A stretch of 47,581 nt of DNA from Gordonia sputi NBRC 100414 (GTDB lineage Bacteria > Actinomycetota > Actinomycetes > Mycobacteriales > Mycobacteriaceae). How positions within the stretch are numbered: the first letter of the stretch is position 1; every line of letters begins with the position of its first letter. Below the pieces are notes generated by a model. That model had not been told where the DNA came from. It did no database searches and saw only the letters and a list, made by a program, of their open reading frames with translations. Positions 8,324-16,641 of the stretch are shown here, piece after piece. The position numbers and the translations under genes were made by a program. The DNA lies in NCBI RefSeq assembly GCF_000248055.1, contig NZ_BAFC01000111.1, positions 1 through 47,581 on the forward strand, read 5' to 3'.

Positions 8324-9430
8324 TCAGCGCTGATTGCGTGCGCGAGTGGTCTGGTAGACAGCGGAACCCGCCGCGCGTGTTGCCGGCTCATACCGATCGA
8401 GATCGGCGGCCGCAGTGGCGCGGACGGCCTGGCCGTCGAGTTGCTCGCCGGCAGCAGTGCGCTGCACCTGCCCAGCCGTCGCACGCGGACGAGGATCCTG
8501 TTGTGCGGGCCGGGGTGGGCGGGGGCGCGCGCCGTCGTCGGTCACTGGACGTTCGCGGGCGGGGCGTTCGCGGTGATCGTCGCGCGCCGGGCGTTCACGC
8601 CCCGCACTCCGCTCGCCCTGGCTTCGGCTGCCTTGGTTTCGCTCGCCCGGCTCGCCGGAGGTGCGGCGTCGAGGACGGGGGTCATCGGTCGACGTTGCCT
8701 GTGGGGGCGCCTTGCGCGTGCGTGGCGTCGCATCGGACTCCGGTCGAGCAGCCTTCGCCCGACGCCGAGCGGTACCCGGTTGTTGTCCTTGGTCCGACTT
8801 CGCTGCGCCACTTTGCGGCGAACGCTTGGTCTTCGAGTCCCCGGCTCGCGCGCGTGCAGCCTCAGACGTGCGCGACGTCGAATCCTTTGGGGTGGAATCC
8901 TTTGGGGTCGGATTCTTTGGGGTCGGATTCTTGAACGTGTGCTCGGTACCCGCGCCGCGTGATCGACGTTTCGGTGCGGGTGAATCGGTAAGTGTTTGGC
9001 CGCGCGTGATGTACCAGCGTCCGACACCGAGTGCCAGCGTCACGAGGAAGGTGAACAGGATCCACGGGAAGTCGTTGGCGATCGGAAGCAGCACCTTGAA
9101 AATCAGGCTCTTGAGGCCCGACGCTTCGTCGGCGTTGAGGCCGTACAGGGTGATGACACCCACACCAAACGCGATCAGCGGCGGCTGTGCGACGGCGGTG
9201 AACAATGCCCGCCTGCGGACAGCGAGAACAGCGACGACGCAGCCGACGAGGTAGAAGAAGTTGAAGACCGACCCCAGCGCCTCGCTCTGATTGGCGTCGA
9301 TGATCGCACCAACAGCGGTGAAGGCCGCGGCCACCAGAACGGCGCCCCACCAGGGGATACCCCTGACGTTGGGCAGTACCGACTGTTGGTCGACGGGCAC
9401 CGCGGAGCGGCTTCGCTGCGGGAAAGGCAC
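8324..9430 (-). CDS. DUF6542-type membrane protein with long basic disordered tail
   Basis: The N-terminal 150 residues hold a few transmembrane helices (GIPWWGAVLVAAAF, FNFFYLVGCVVAVLAV, PPLIAFGVGVITLYG, FPWILFTFLVTLALGVG), the DUF6542 pattern of Mycobacteriales. The remaining 200 residues are rich in Arg, Pro, Ser and Lys, with a PTPKN/STPKD five-residue repeat encoded by a 15-base tandem repeat. The frame extends to 9568, but GTG at 9430 is preceded by TACCGT and 6 bases, a leaderless arrangement, and the upstream part overlaps rmuC. Function unknown; the tail may bind nucleic acid or anionic polymers. Confidence 0.8.
   Translation of the reverse strand: MPFPQRSRSAVPVDQQSVLPNVRGIPWWGAVLVAAAFTAVGAIIDANQSEALGSVFNFFYLVGCVVAVLAVRRRALFTAVAQPPLIAFGVGVITLYGLNADEASGLKSLIFKVLLPIANDFPWILFTFLVTLALGVGRWYITRGQTLTDSPAPKRRSRGAGTEHTFKNPTPKNPTPKDSTPKDSTSRTSEAARARAGDSKTKRSPQSGAAKSDQGQQPGTARRRAKAARPESDATPRTRKAPPQATSTDDPRPRRRTSGEPGERNQGSRSQGERSAGRERPARDDHRERPARERPVTDDGARPRPPRPAQQDPRPRATAGQVQRTAAGEQLDGQAVRATAAADLDRYEPATRAAGSAVYQTTRARNQR
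8879..8938 (-). repeat. 15-base tandem repeat in coding sequence, about 4 units
   Basis: Units such as GGAATCCTTTGGGGT occur four times in a row with small changes. They encode a run of PTPKN/STPKD-like pentapeptides in the tail of the membrane protein. The unit length keeps the frame. Confidence 0.85.
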
Positions 9431-9464
9431 TCCTAGACGGTACCGGGTGATCCCCGGATTTCCC

Positions 9465-10679
9465 TTAACCAGTGCTCGATGTTGCGCGCGCGTCTGGTTC
9501 GTCGGGTATTCGGTTCGGGTTGTCGGACTCTGATACGGACATTCCGGGAGTGGGGCGCACACCGACATCGACGGGGCTGGGTCGATCCGGTTCGGAGGAG
9601 ATTCCGAGCGATTCGAGCGACGCGAGTTTGCGAGCTGTGACTCCGACGCGGCTGTCGACGGCGCCGAGCGTCGAGTTGAACGATTCGACCGCCCGACGTA
9701 GTGAAGCGCCCGTTTTGTCGAGGTGATTCAGGACCGATCCGAGGCGGTGGTGGAGCTCGACGCCGAGCTCTCGGATCGTCGCGGCGTCGGCGGCGAGGGC
9801 GTCGTGGCGCCACCCGAGAGCGACTGTGCGCAGTAATGCGACGAGGCTGGTCGGGGTCGTCACCACGACGTTCCGCCCGAACCCGTATTCGATGAGTCCG
9901 GGATCAACGCGCACCGCGGCGTCGAGGATGGTGTCTCCGGGTACGAACAACACGACCATCTCCGGAGTGTTGGCGAACGCGGTCCAGTACGACTTCGCCG
10001 CCAACTGCGTCACGTGTGCCCTGACCGCGCGCGCGTGGTCGGCCAGGAGCGCTGCCCGCTTGTCCGGATCGGTGCAGTCCGCGGCGGAGAGGTACGCGTG
10101 CAGCGGAACCTTCGCGTCGACGACGATGTCGCGGTTGCCCGCCAGGTGGATCACCATGTCCGGTCGAACCTGCCCGGCGATGTCGGACTCGGCCGACACC
10201 TGCGTGCTGAAGTCGCAATGCTCGCTCATGCCTGCCAGCTCTACGACCCGTTCGAGCTGCAGCTCGCCCCAGCGGCCCCTGATATGCGGTGTGTGCAGCG
10301 CGTTGGCCAGCGCGCGGGTCTCGTTCGACAGCTGCTGAGAGGCGGTGTGCATACCGCGTACCTGCTCGGCGAGCCCCGAATACGCGCTGATCCGGTTGTG
10401 CTCGACCCTGCGCAGTTCTTCCGACAACTGACCCAGCACCCCGCGCAGTGGCTCGACGATGTGGTTGACCTGGCTGCCGATGGCAGTCGACTGTCTGCGT
10501 GCGGCGTCTTCGCTTGCCGCCGTCAGTGATCGCGCTGCGAGCTCCTGGGAGCTGCGCAGCGCGTCGGCCTCCGTACGTGCGGCCGACACCGCCGCGGCAG
10601 AGCGTGATGCGTTGGCCAGCCAACCCAGCACGGCACCGAGCAACAGACCCACGAAGAGAGCGATAGCGACGGACAACAT
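9465..10679 (-). CDS. rmuC: DNA recombination protein RmuC homologue
   Basis: The 404-residue product has the RmuC layout: one N-terminal membrane helix (MLSVAIALFVGLLLGAVLGW), a coiled coil (about 30-130), then the nuclease-like core with HIRGRWGELQLERVVELAGM, RPDMVIHLAGNRDIVVDAKVP and VVVTTPTSLVALLRTVALGW. RmuC is a PD-(D/E)XK-related protein that limits DNA inversions and, in some systems, invading DNA. The open frame runs to 11306 through the ogt region, but that part is a shadow; ATG 10679 gives the membrane anchor. The C-terminal tail (about 360-404) is acidic and Pro/Ser-rich. The gene lies 65 bases after ogt on the same strand. Confidence 0.92.
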   Translation of the reverse strand: MLSVAIALFVGLLLGAVLGWLANASRSAAAVSAARTEADALRSSQELAARSLTAASEDAARRQSTAIGSQVNHIVEPLRGVLGQLSEELRRVEHNRISAYSGLAEQVRGMHTASQQLSNETRALANALHTPHIRGRWGELQLERVVELAGMSEHCDFSTQVSAESDIAGQVRPDMVIHLAGNRDIVVDAKVPLHAYLSAADCTDPDKRAALLADHARAVRAHVTQLAAKSYWTAFANTPEMVVLFVPGDTILDAAVRVDPGLIEYGFGRNVVVTTPTSLVALLRTVALGWRHDALAADAATIRELGVELHHRLGSVLNHLDKTGASLRRAVESFNSTLGAVDSRVGVTARKLASLESLGISSEPDRPSPVDVGVRPTPGMSVSESDNPNRIPDEPDARATSSTG

Positions 10680-10743
10680 GACAGTGATCGTGCCGTCCGG
10701 TACCGACAATTTTCCGTCAGCGCAGTTCAGGGGGCCATTGAGG

Positions 10744-11388
10744 TCAGAACGTCGGGGTACCGCCGTCCTCGTAGGTGAGCAGCCACTGCTTGAGCGGCTT
10801 GCCGTAGCGAAATCCCGCGACCGTGCCGTCCTGGCGGAGCACGCGGTGGCACGGAACGAACAGCGTGGCCGCGTTTCTCGCGCAGGCCGTGGCGGTCGCC
10901 CGAATCGCCGTCGGGTGTCCGGTCGCCTCGGCCAGCTGGACGAACGTCGTGGGACTGCCCGGCGCGACGGCGCGCAGCGACCCCCAGACCTTCTCCACAT
11001 AGGGCCCCGAACGTTGCCGGACCGCCACCGCGTCGATCGCGTCGAGTTGGCCGGCGTAGTAGGCGTCGACCGCGTCGCGCACGTCGGTGAGTTCCTCAGA
11101 CCACCGAGACGACGCCGGTCGGAGTGCCCGGTGGATCGACGGCAAGAGCGACGCGGCGTCGTCGGTCCAGCCCGAGGCCAGCACCGCGCCTGCGTCGTCG
11201 ACAACAAAGGTGAAGGGGCCCGTCGGCGTCGCGACGGTCGCGTGGGCCGCTGACGATTCAACCGCGTCGGACTCAACCGCGTCGGACTCAACCGCCTCGG
11301 ACTCAACCGCTGACGGCTCTGCGTTGGTGGTATCGGGGTCGGTCGATGGCTCGGTGGGTTCGGTGGGGACGGCGTCGAGTGTTGTCAT
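10744..11388 (-). CDS. ogt: Methylated-DNA--protein-cysteine S-methyltransferase (Ogt)
   Basis: The 214-residue protein removes O6-alkyl groups from guanine by transfer to its own cysteine. The active-site motif FVPCHRVLR has Cys180. It is preceded by the helix-turn-helix-like recognition segment (FVQLAEATGHPTAIRATATA) and followed by GFRYGKPLKQWLL. The N-terminus is about 50 residues longer than usual and carries an AVESD repeat (27-46). It lies 57 bases downstream of adaA-alkA, as in Mycobacterium tuberculosis, so the pair probably forms an adaptive-response operon. Confidence 0.95.
   Translation of the reverse strand: MTTLDAVPTEPTEPSTDPDTTNAEPSAVESEAVESDAVESDAVESSAAHATVATPTGPFTFVVDDAGAVLASGWTDDAASLLPSIHRALRPASSRWSEELTDVRDAVDAYYAGQLDAIDAVAVRQRSGPYVEKVWGSLRAVAPGSPTTFVQLAEATGHPTAIRATATACARNAATLFVPCHRVLRQDGTVAGFRYGKPLKQWLLTYEDGGTPTF
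11255..11314 (-). repeat. 15-base tandem repeat in ogt, 4 units
   Basis: Units of GACTCAACCGCGTCG with one to four changes occupy 11255-11314. Read on the minus strand they encode successive AVESD-like pentapeptides in the N-terminal extension of Ogt. Confidence 0.9.
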
Positions 11389-11445
11389 GGTTGCCTCCTG
11401 GCGCGTGTCGGTGCGGTCCGGTGCGCGGACACGCCGGTTCGGCGG

Positions 11446-12957
11446 TCAGGCGACCGTGCCGAGCTGCGGCCCGAGCCGATGGCGCCACAGATGCATCGAT
11501 GCGTAGGAGCGCCACGGTGCCCATCCCTGAGTGGCGGTGAGGTCGACGCCGAGATCGTTCGCGGCATGCCGCACCACGAGGTCGTGGTGGAGCAGGGTGT
11601 CGGGGTCGCCGGTGACGACCATCGTCACGTAGTCGGCGGTCCAGGCCCCGACCCCGCGCAGAGTCAGAAGACGAGCACGCAACTCAGACGCAGCGACCCC
11701 CTGGTGAAGTTCCATCGAGTTTTCGGCGATCGCCGACGCCGCGGCGACGATGGCGTCGACGCGTGTACGCGGACCCCGCAGCACCGACCCACCGTTGTCG
11801 GCGATCGCCGTCGCGGTGGGGAACGCCCGTGCGGGACCGTCGCTCCACCCGGTGTCCGTCCCGAGAGCCGAGACCAATGCCCCGACGTGATGGCGTGCCG
11901 CGCGGACGCTGATCTGCTGGCCCATCATCGTGCGGATCAGAGCCTCCGTCGGGTCCGGCGATCCGGGTAACCGAATGCCGGGGCCTGCGTCGATCAGGGG
12001 TGCAAGGCGTGGATCGCGCCGCAGGACGTCTTCTGCGGCAGCGGCGTCGGCGTCAAGGTCGAGGAGGCGGCGTACACGCGACACTGCCGTGCCGAGGTCT
12101 CGGGTGTCGACGTGCGAGAGGTCGACTCGCAGGTAGCCACCGCGCCGGTCACGCCCCGATCCCAGCGAGATCCGGGCAAGGGCATGTCCGTGCGGGAGCG
12201 TGAGGACGCGCGAGAACGTCCAGTCGCCCGCGGGATCGCCGATGAACTCTTCCATCGAGTCGACGGCGTGTGCACCCAAGAGCGTCGCGGGCCAGGAGGC
12301 GTCGAAGGGTTCGCGGTAGGGGAGGCGCAGTGAGATCGCACCGTCCTCGGCGTGAGTTCCCGCATCCGCGCTGTTAGTGCGGAGCGCGCGCAGCCGCGTC
12401 GGCGTCAGGCCGAAGATCTCGCGGATCGTGTCGTTGAATTGCCGCACACTGGAGAATCCCGCGGCGAATGCGACGTCGGACATGGGCATCGTCGTGCGCT
12501 GGATGAGTATGCGTGCACTGGTCGCACGCCGTGCGCGGGCCAACGCGAGGGGGCCTGCGCCGAGTTCGTCGGTCAGCACTCGAGTGAGATGGCGAGGAGA
12601 GTAGCCGAGTGCCGCGGCGAGTCCGTCGACGCCGTTGCGTTCCACCACGCCGTCGGAGATGAGCCGCATCGCTCGCGCACCGAGGTCGGCGTTGGCATTC
12701 CACCTCGGTGAGCCCGGCACGGCGTCGGGTGCGCAGCGTCGGCACGCGCGGAATCCACGCGTCTGGGCTGCGGCGGCGGTCGGGACGAACGAGATGTTGG
12801 CGGGTAGTGGTGTCCGGGCGGGACACGACGGGCGGCAGTAGATGCCGGTCGTGTGCACGGTGACAAAGAACTGGCCGTCGAATCGTCGATCTCGAGCCGA
12901 CAACGCCCGGTAGCAGGCATCGAAGTCGAGGCCAGGGGCCATCGGCGGGGTGGTCAT
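11446..12957 (-). CDS. alkA: AdaA-AlkA fusion: alkylation-responsive regulator and 3-methyladenine DNA glycosylase
   Basis: The 503-residue protein joins two repair activities. The N-terminal Ada domain has the zinc cysteines 41, 45, 72 and 75; Cys41 (GIYCRPSC) is the phosphotriester methyl acceptor in Ada. An AraC-type HTH follows (about 90-190: LAAALGYSPRHLTRVL, DVAFAAGFSSVRQFND). From about 200 is the AlkA glycosylase, with PGSPDPTEALIRTMMGQQIS, the helix-hairpin-helix LRGVGAWTADYV and an Asp in LLHHDLVVR at the usual catalytic position. It therefore both senses damage and excises alkylated bases. ATG 12957 is the first start. It heads the ogt operon. Confidence 0.95.
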   Translation of the reverse strand: MTTPPMAPGLDFDACYRALSARDRRFDGQFFVTVHTTGIYCRPSCPARTPLPANISFVPTAAAAQTRGFRACRRCAPDAVPGSPRWNANADLGARAMRLISDGVVERNGVDGLAAALGYSPRHLTRVLTDELGAGPLALARARRATSARILIQRTTMPMSDVAFAAGFSSVRQFNDTIREIFGLTPTRLRALRTNSADAGTHAEDGAISLRLPYREPFDASWPATLLGAHAVDSMEEFIGDPAGDWTFSRVLTLPHGHALARISLGSGRDRRGGYLRVDLSHVDTRDLGTAVSRVRRLLDLDADAAAAEDVLRRDPRLAPLIDAGPGIRLPGSPDPTEALIRTMMGQQISVRAARHHVGALVSALGTDTGWSDGPARAFPTATAIADNGGSVLRGPRTRVDAIVAAASAIAENSMELHQGVAASELRARLLTLRGVGAWTADYVTMVVTGDPDTLLHHDLVVRHAANDLGVDLTATQGWAPWRSYASMHLWRHRLGPQLGTVA

Positions 12958-13065
12958 AATTCAACTCTGACACGGCGCGCAGGACTGTTCTGGCGGAAAT
13001 CGGCCATCGCTGAGGCCGTGAGGGAAACCGGAAAAACGTGACGTAGATTACATCTGGGTGGCACC

Positions 13066-13461
13066 ATGTTACGCATGAGTACACACTTTGGCGGTTTTCG
13101 ACATCGAGGTCGCAACCGTGAACTCCCGCTCGTGGAGTATCCCGAGTGGGGTCTGGACATTCTGCGCGGACTGTACGGATCCGAGACCGTCGACAGCATT
13201 CTCGCCGAGCAGCAGCTATCCGGACCGAGTGCAGGCGTCGACGACCTCGCTCACCTCGACAACACGTCGTCGACACGCGGGGTGGGACCGGACGGCCGCG
13301 TCGAGCCTGCCGGTGATGCTTCGGTGAAGGCAACTCCGCAACGTAGCGCCGCGGACGACGACGCGCCGATCCCCCCGGAGATCTTGACCCCCATGCTTGC
13401 CGAGATCGAGGCGATCAACGCGATGCTGCGCTGGCTCAAGCGAACTTTCGCGCGCCACTGA
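13066..13461 (+). CDS. Hypothetical protein
   Basis: I do not recognise this 131-residue protein. The N-terminal part (STHFGGFRHRGRNREL, VEYPEWGLDILRGLYG) looks folded. The middle is a low-complexity linker, and the end (PPEILTPMLAEIEAINAMLR) is an amphipathic helix, possibly coiled coil. ATG 13066 is preceded by GGGTGGCACC; ATG 13075 is also in frame but has no ribosome site. It is divergent from adaA-alkA, with about 108 bases between the starts, and has TAGATT as a possible -10 box near 13044. Confidence 0.65.
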   Translation: MLRMSTHFGGFRHRGRNRELPLVEYPEWGLDILRGLYGSETVDSILAEQQLSGPSAGVDDLAHLDNTSSTRGVGPDGRVEPAGDASVKATPQRSAADDDAPIPPEILTPMLAEIEAINAMLRWLKRTFARH

Positions 13462-13474
13462 AGCGACGATCCGA

Positions 13475-13503
13475 GTCATGCGAGCGATCGCTTTTCGCAT
13501 GAC
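13475..13503 (+). terminator. Hairpin after hypothetical gene
   Basis: GTCATGCGA (13475-13483) pairs perfectly with TCGCATGAC (13495-13503) around an 11-base loop, 13 bases after the stop at 13461. There is no T-tract, so termination is only a possibility. Confidence 0.35.
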
Positions 13504-13529
13504 CCGGTTGCTCATGTGAGGATCATCGC

Positions 13530-14810
13530 GTGACCGCTTCGTCCGAGAACGTCCCTGCCACGTCCGACTCTGAACCCGCCGAGACCGCACCCGCCACTTC
13601 CGCCACCGACTCCGCAGTGGCTGCCGACAAGAAACACCCGACCCGGATGTCGGTGATCCGGGAAGGCCTCCGCGAGTCTGCGATCGTCGCGCTGCAGGCT
13701 GTGCTCGTCGTGGCTGCGGTCTGGGTATTGCTGTGGGTCGTCGGCAAGTTGTGGGTCGTCCTCCTGCCGGTGCTGCTCGCGATCATCATCTGCACAGTGC
13801 TCTGGCCACCCGTCGCATTGATGCGCCGAAAAGGTGTTCCGCCTGCCGCCGCGGCTTTGGTGATGATGCTGGTCGCGATCGGCGTCGTCGCTGCGGTGAT
13901 CGCTCTGATCGTCCCGTCGGTGGTCGCGCAGGCGCCCGAGTTGGCCAACCGCGCCACCGACGGTTTGCAGCGACTGCAGCGGTGGGTGCAGGGCCCGCCG
14001 CTCAACGTTCGGGACGAGCAGATCGACAACGCCGTCCACGCGATCGTCAGCAAGCTCCAATCGAGTTCGGCCACCATCGCGTCGGGTGTGTTCAGTGGGG
14101 TCGGGACGGCCACCTCGGTGCTCGTCACTCTGTTCACCATGATCGTCCTGGTCTTCTTCTTCTTGAAAGACGGACCCAAGTTCACCCCGTGGATCGACCG
14201 CACAATCGGGCACCCGTCGGCAACGCACATCAGTGAGGTGCTGCGTCGCATGTGGGGCACCCTCGGCGGCTTCATCCGCACGCAGGCCATCGTGAGCCTG
14301 GTGGATGCGACATTCATCGGCATCGGTCTGTTCATACTGAAAGTGCCGCTTGCCGGAGTGCTTGTGGTGATCACGTTCATGGGTGGCTTCATCCCCATCG
14401 TCGGTGCGTTCGTGGCGGGCGCGCTCGCCGTGTTGATCGCACTCGTGTCGAACGGTCTGACCACTGCACTCATCGTTCTCGCGATCATCATCGCCGTGCA
14501 GCAACTCGAGGGGAACGTGCTGCAGCCGTGGTTGCAGGCCAAGTCGATGAACCTGCACGCGGTCATCGTGCTGCTCGCGGTTACCCTCGGCGGTTCGATC
14601 TTCGGCATCACCGGAGCGTTCCTCGCGGTGCCTGCCGCTGCCACATTCACCGTCGTCCTGCGCTACCTCAACGAACGAATAGCCGAGCGAGCGGGGGAGA
14701 CGCTGCCGCCGCAGGGCGCCCCGGTGACCGAGAACGTCGGAGTGCCCGACGACAAGGAGCCACCCGACGCCGGTGGTGGCGACGCAAACGACGCCGACGC
14801 GTCACCGTAG
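13530..14810 (+). CDS. AI-2E family transporter (PerM-like membrane protein)
   Basis: The 426-residue protein has an N-terminal disordered Ser/Ala/Glu-rich tail (1-40) and about eight hydrophobic segments in the AI-2E exporter arrangement: paired helices at 50-95, an amphipathic region at 130-200, then VTLFTMIVLVFFFLKDG, the conserved GGFIPIVGAFVAGALA and IIIAVQQLEGNVLQPW. The last two motifs are diagnostic for the family. Members export autoinducer-2, indole-type compounds or ions; substrate cannot be inferred here. GTG 13530 has GTGAGGA 8 bases upstream. Its stop codon TAG forms the first three bases of the -10 box proposed for ychF. Confidence 0.88.
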   Translation: MTASSENVPATSDSEPAETAPATSATDSAVAADKKHPTRMSVIREGLRESAIVALQAVLVVAAVWVLLWVVGKLWVVLLPVLLAIIICTVLWPPVALMRRKGVPPAAAALVMMLVAIGVVAAVIALIVPSVVAQAPELANRATDGLQRLQRWVQGPPLNVRDEQIDNAVHAIVSKLQSSSATIASGVFSGVGTATSVLVTLFTMIVLVFFFLKDGPKFTPWIDRTIGHPSATHISEVLRRMWGTLGGFIRTQAIVSLVDATFIGIGLFILKVPLAGVLVVITFMGGFIPIVGAFVAGALAVLIALVSNGLTTALIVLAIIIAVQQLEGNVLQPWLQAKSMNLHAVIVLLAVTLGGSIFGITGAFLAVPAAATFTVVLRYLNERIAERAGETLPPQGAPVTENVGVPDDKEPPDAGGGDANDADASP

Positions 14811-14813
14811 ACT
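14808..14813 (+). promoter_or_regulatory. -10 box for leaderless ychF, overlapping upstream stop codon
   Basis: TAGACT matches TANNNT and lies 8 bases before GTG 14822. Its first three bases are the stop codon of the AI-2E gene. No Shine-Dalgarno sequence precedes the ychF start. Confidence 0.5.
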
Positions 14814-14821
14814 GGACACCC

Positions 14822-15901
14822 GTGAGTCTCACCCTCGGCATCGTCGGACTTCCCAACGTCGGCAAGTCCACCCTTTTCAATGCGCTGACCCGTAACGACG
14901 TCCTCGCGGCGAACTATCCGTTCGCCACCATCGAGCCCAACGTCGGCGTGGTGGAGTTGCCCGACAAGCGACTCGACCGCCTCGCCGAGATCTTCGGCAG
15001 CGAACGCATCCTGCCCGCAACAGTGTCGTTCGTCGACATCGCGGGCATCGTCAAGGGCGCCTCCGAGGGCGAGGGCATGGGCAACCAGTTCCTGGCCAAC
15101 ATCCGCGAGGCGGACGCCATCTGTCAGGTCGTCCGCGTCTTCGCCGACGACGACGTCGTGCACGTCGACGGCCGCGTCGATCCCTTCGCCGACATCGAGG
15201 TCATCGAGACCGAGCTGATCCTCGCCGACATGCAGACACTCGAGAAGGCCGTTCCGCGGCTCGAGAAGGAAGCGCGTAAGAACAAGGACCAGGCCGAGGT
15301 GCTCGACGCCGCGAAGAAGGCCCAGGAGATCCTCGACTCCGGCAAAACCCTGTTCTCGCAGCAGGATTCGTTTGATCTGTCGTCGGTGCGTGAACTGCAC
15401 CTGATGACTGCCAAGCCGTTCCTCTATGTGTTCAACGCCGACGAGTCGATCCTCACCGACGACGCCCGCAAGGCCGAACTCAAGGCCGCCGTCGCACCTG
15501 CCGACGCGGTGTTCCTCGACGCCAAGGTCGAGAGCGAGCTACTCGAACTCGACGAGGCCGACGCCCAGGAACTGCTCGACTCTATCGGGCAGGACGAGCC
15601 GGGCCTGCGCTCCCTCGCGCGGGCCGGATTCCACACGCTCGGCCTGCAGACCTATCTGACCGCGGGGCCAAAAGAGTCGCGCGCGTGGACAATTCACCAG
15701 GGCGACACCGCACCCAAGGCTGCAGGCGTCATCCACACGGACTTCGAAAAGGGCTTCATCAAGGCCGAGATCGTCTCGTTCGACGACCTCGACGCCGCCG
15801 GCTCGATGCAGGCCGCCAAGGCCGCTGGCAAGGTGCGTATGGAGGGCAAGGACTATGTCATGCACGACGGGGATGTCGTGGAGTTCCGGTTTAACGTGTG
15901 A
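14822..15901 (+). CDS. ychF: Redox-regulated ATPase/GTPase YchF (OLA1)
   Basis: The 359-residue product has the usual YchF length. The P-loop GLPNVGKST is at 9-17, [20 protein letters not shown] is the G3/switch region, and [10 protein letters not shown] replaces the canonical NKxD motif, which explains the ATP preference of the family. A coiled-coil insertion (about 125-170) and the C-terminal TGS domain (from about 275, with [17 protein letters not shown] and ending VVEFRFNV) are present. YchF binds ribosomes and is linked to oxidative stress and leaderless translation. The frame is open to 14252, but GTG 14822 matches the family start. Its 3' end is partly duplicated at 16516-16572. Confidence 0.96.
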   Translation: MSLTLGIVGLPNVGKSTLFNALTRNDVLAANYPFATIEPNVGVVELPDKRLDRLAEIFGSERILPATVSFVDIAGIVKGASEGEGMGNQFLANIREADAICQVVRVFADDDVVHVDGRVDPFADIEVIETELILADMQTLEKAVPRLEKEARKNKDQAEVLDAAKKAQEILDSGKTLFSQQDSFDLSSVRELHLMTAKPFLYVFNADESILTDDARKAELKAAVAPADAVFLDAKVESELLELDEADAQELLDSIGQDEPGLRSLARAGFHTLGLQTYLTAGPKESRAWTIHQGDTAPKAAGVIHTDFEKGFIKAEIVSFDDLDAAGSMQAAKAAGKVRMEGKDYVMHDGDVVEFRFNV

Positions 15902-15928
15902 CGGCTCTCGGTAGCGTGACGGAGTGTG
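15872..15928 (+). repeat. ychF 3'-end duplication, copy A (intact gene end)
   Basis: This 57-base stretch covers the last codons of ychF, its stop, and 27 bases beyond. It matches 16516-16572 with about eight mismatches and no gaps. The shared core includes GACGGCTCT and TGACGGAGTGTG. Confidence 0.85.
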
Positions 15929-15987
15929 CCTCTTGCCGCGGTTCCGTACGGCTCTACGCGTGAGTAACGCCGACGGTTGGAGTCTCG

Positions 15988-16446
15988 TCAGCTGTGGTCC
16001 GCAGCCCAGGCGTCGACACACGACGGTAGTTTGGCAAAGTTGCGGTTCAGCAGCCACTGAAACAGGGCCGAGTTCAATGCGTCGGCGAGGCGTCCGAGGG
16101 CACCGCCGAACGGGGGATCGCCGTAGATTCGAAGCGTGTAGCGGGTCCCGCCCGAAACTGCTTCGAGGGTGTCGCGCGTAGTGACGGGCACGCGTGCCTC
16201 GGTGAGTTTGAACTCCATCCCATTTGGAGGGTCGAGATGGGTGAAGGTGCCGGTCCATTCGTCGGTGATGCCAAAGGTGCGATTCACGCCGTGCCAGAGG
16301 TCACCGAGCTCGTAGGGTGGCTGCTTTGCTGAGGTTGCCGAGACGACCCCGGGAATGATCGTGTACAGATTCTCGGGCCGGCTGATGTAGTCCCAGACGA
16401 TGGTCACGGGATGTGAGATGACAACCGAACTTGTGACGTCAGGCAT
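15988..16446 (-). CDS. SRPBCC (START-like) family protein
   Basis: The 152-residue protein has the polyketide-cyclase/START pattern: MPDVTSSVVISHPVTIVWDY with the first strand and helix, ELGDLWHGVNRTFG, EWTGTFTHLDPPNGMEFKL, a GGTRYTLRIYG strand, and a long C-terminal helix (GGALGRLADALNSALFQWLL). Such domains bind hydrophobic ligands in a cavity; many are small cyclases or lipid-binding proteins. ATG 16446 aligns with the family start, whereas the longer frame upstream reads antisense to the duplicated ychF end. It is convergent with ychF and flanked by the 57-base direct repeat, so it may have been inserted or duplicated with it. Confidence 0.8.
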   Translation of the reverse strand: MPDVTSSVVISHPVTIVWDYISRPENLYTIIPGVVSATSAKQPPYELGDLWHGVNRTFGITDEWTGTFTHLDPPNGMEFKLTEARVPVTTRDTLEAVSGGTRYTLRIYGDPPFGGALGRLADALNSALFQWLLNRNFAKLPSCVDAWAADHS

Positions 16447-16515
16447 ATGGAGAACGTAGGGCGATTCGGGCGGATTGGGCAGGATTCGGGGCGACAGTGC
16501 GACGGCATCGACCGC

Positions 16516-16572
16516 GACGTGGTGGAGTTTCGATTCAACGTGCGACGGCTCTGGGTAGCATGACGGAGTGTG
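16516..16572 (+). pseudogene. Remnant of ychF 3' end (duplication copy B)
   Basis: The sequence repeats the ychF terminus: in frame it reads DVVEFRFNV, but the stop codon is changed from TGA to CGA, so the frame continues RRLWVA to a later stop. It is not linked to any start. Identity with copy A is about 86% over 57 bases and includes non-coding sequence after the stop, which shows a DNA-level duplication rather than shared protein function. Confidence 0.75.
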
Positions 16573-16641
16573 GCTGCCTACTGCAAGCGAGGCAGTGTCA
16601 CATGTTCTAACCTCGCCCAACGCAGTGCTCGCTATCGCGCA

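Noticed and set aside
13066..13074. Leaderless start for the 13066 hypothetical gene
   Set aside because: The TAGATT box is too far from the ATG (more than 15 bases), and GGGTGG can serve as ribosome site.
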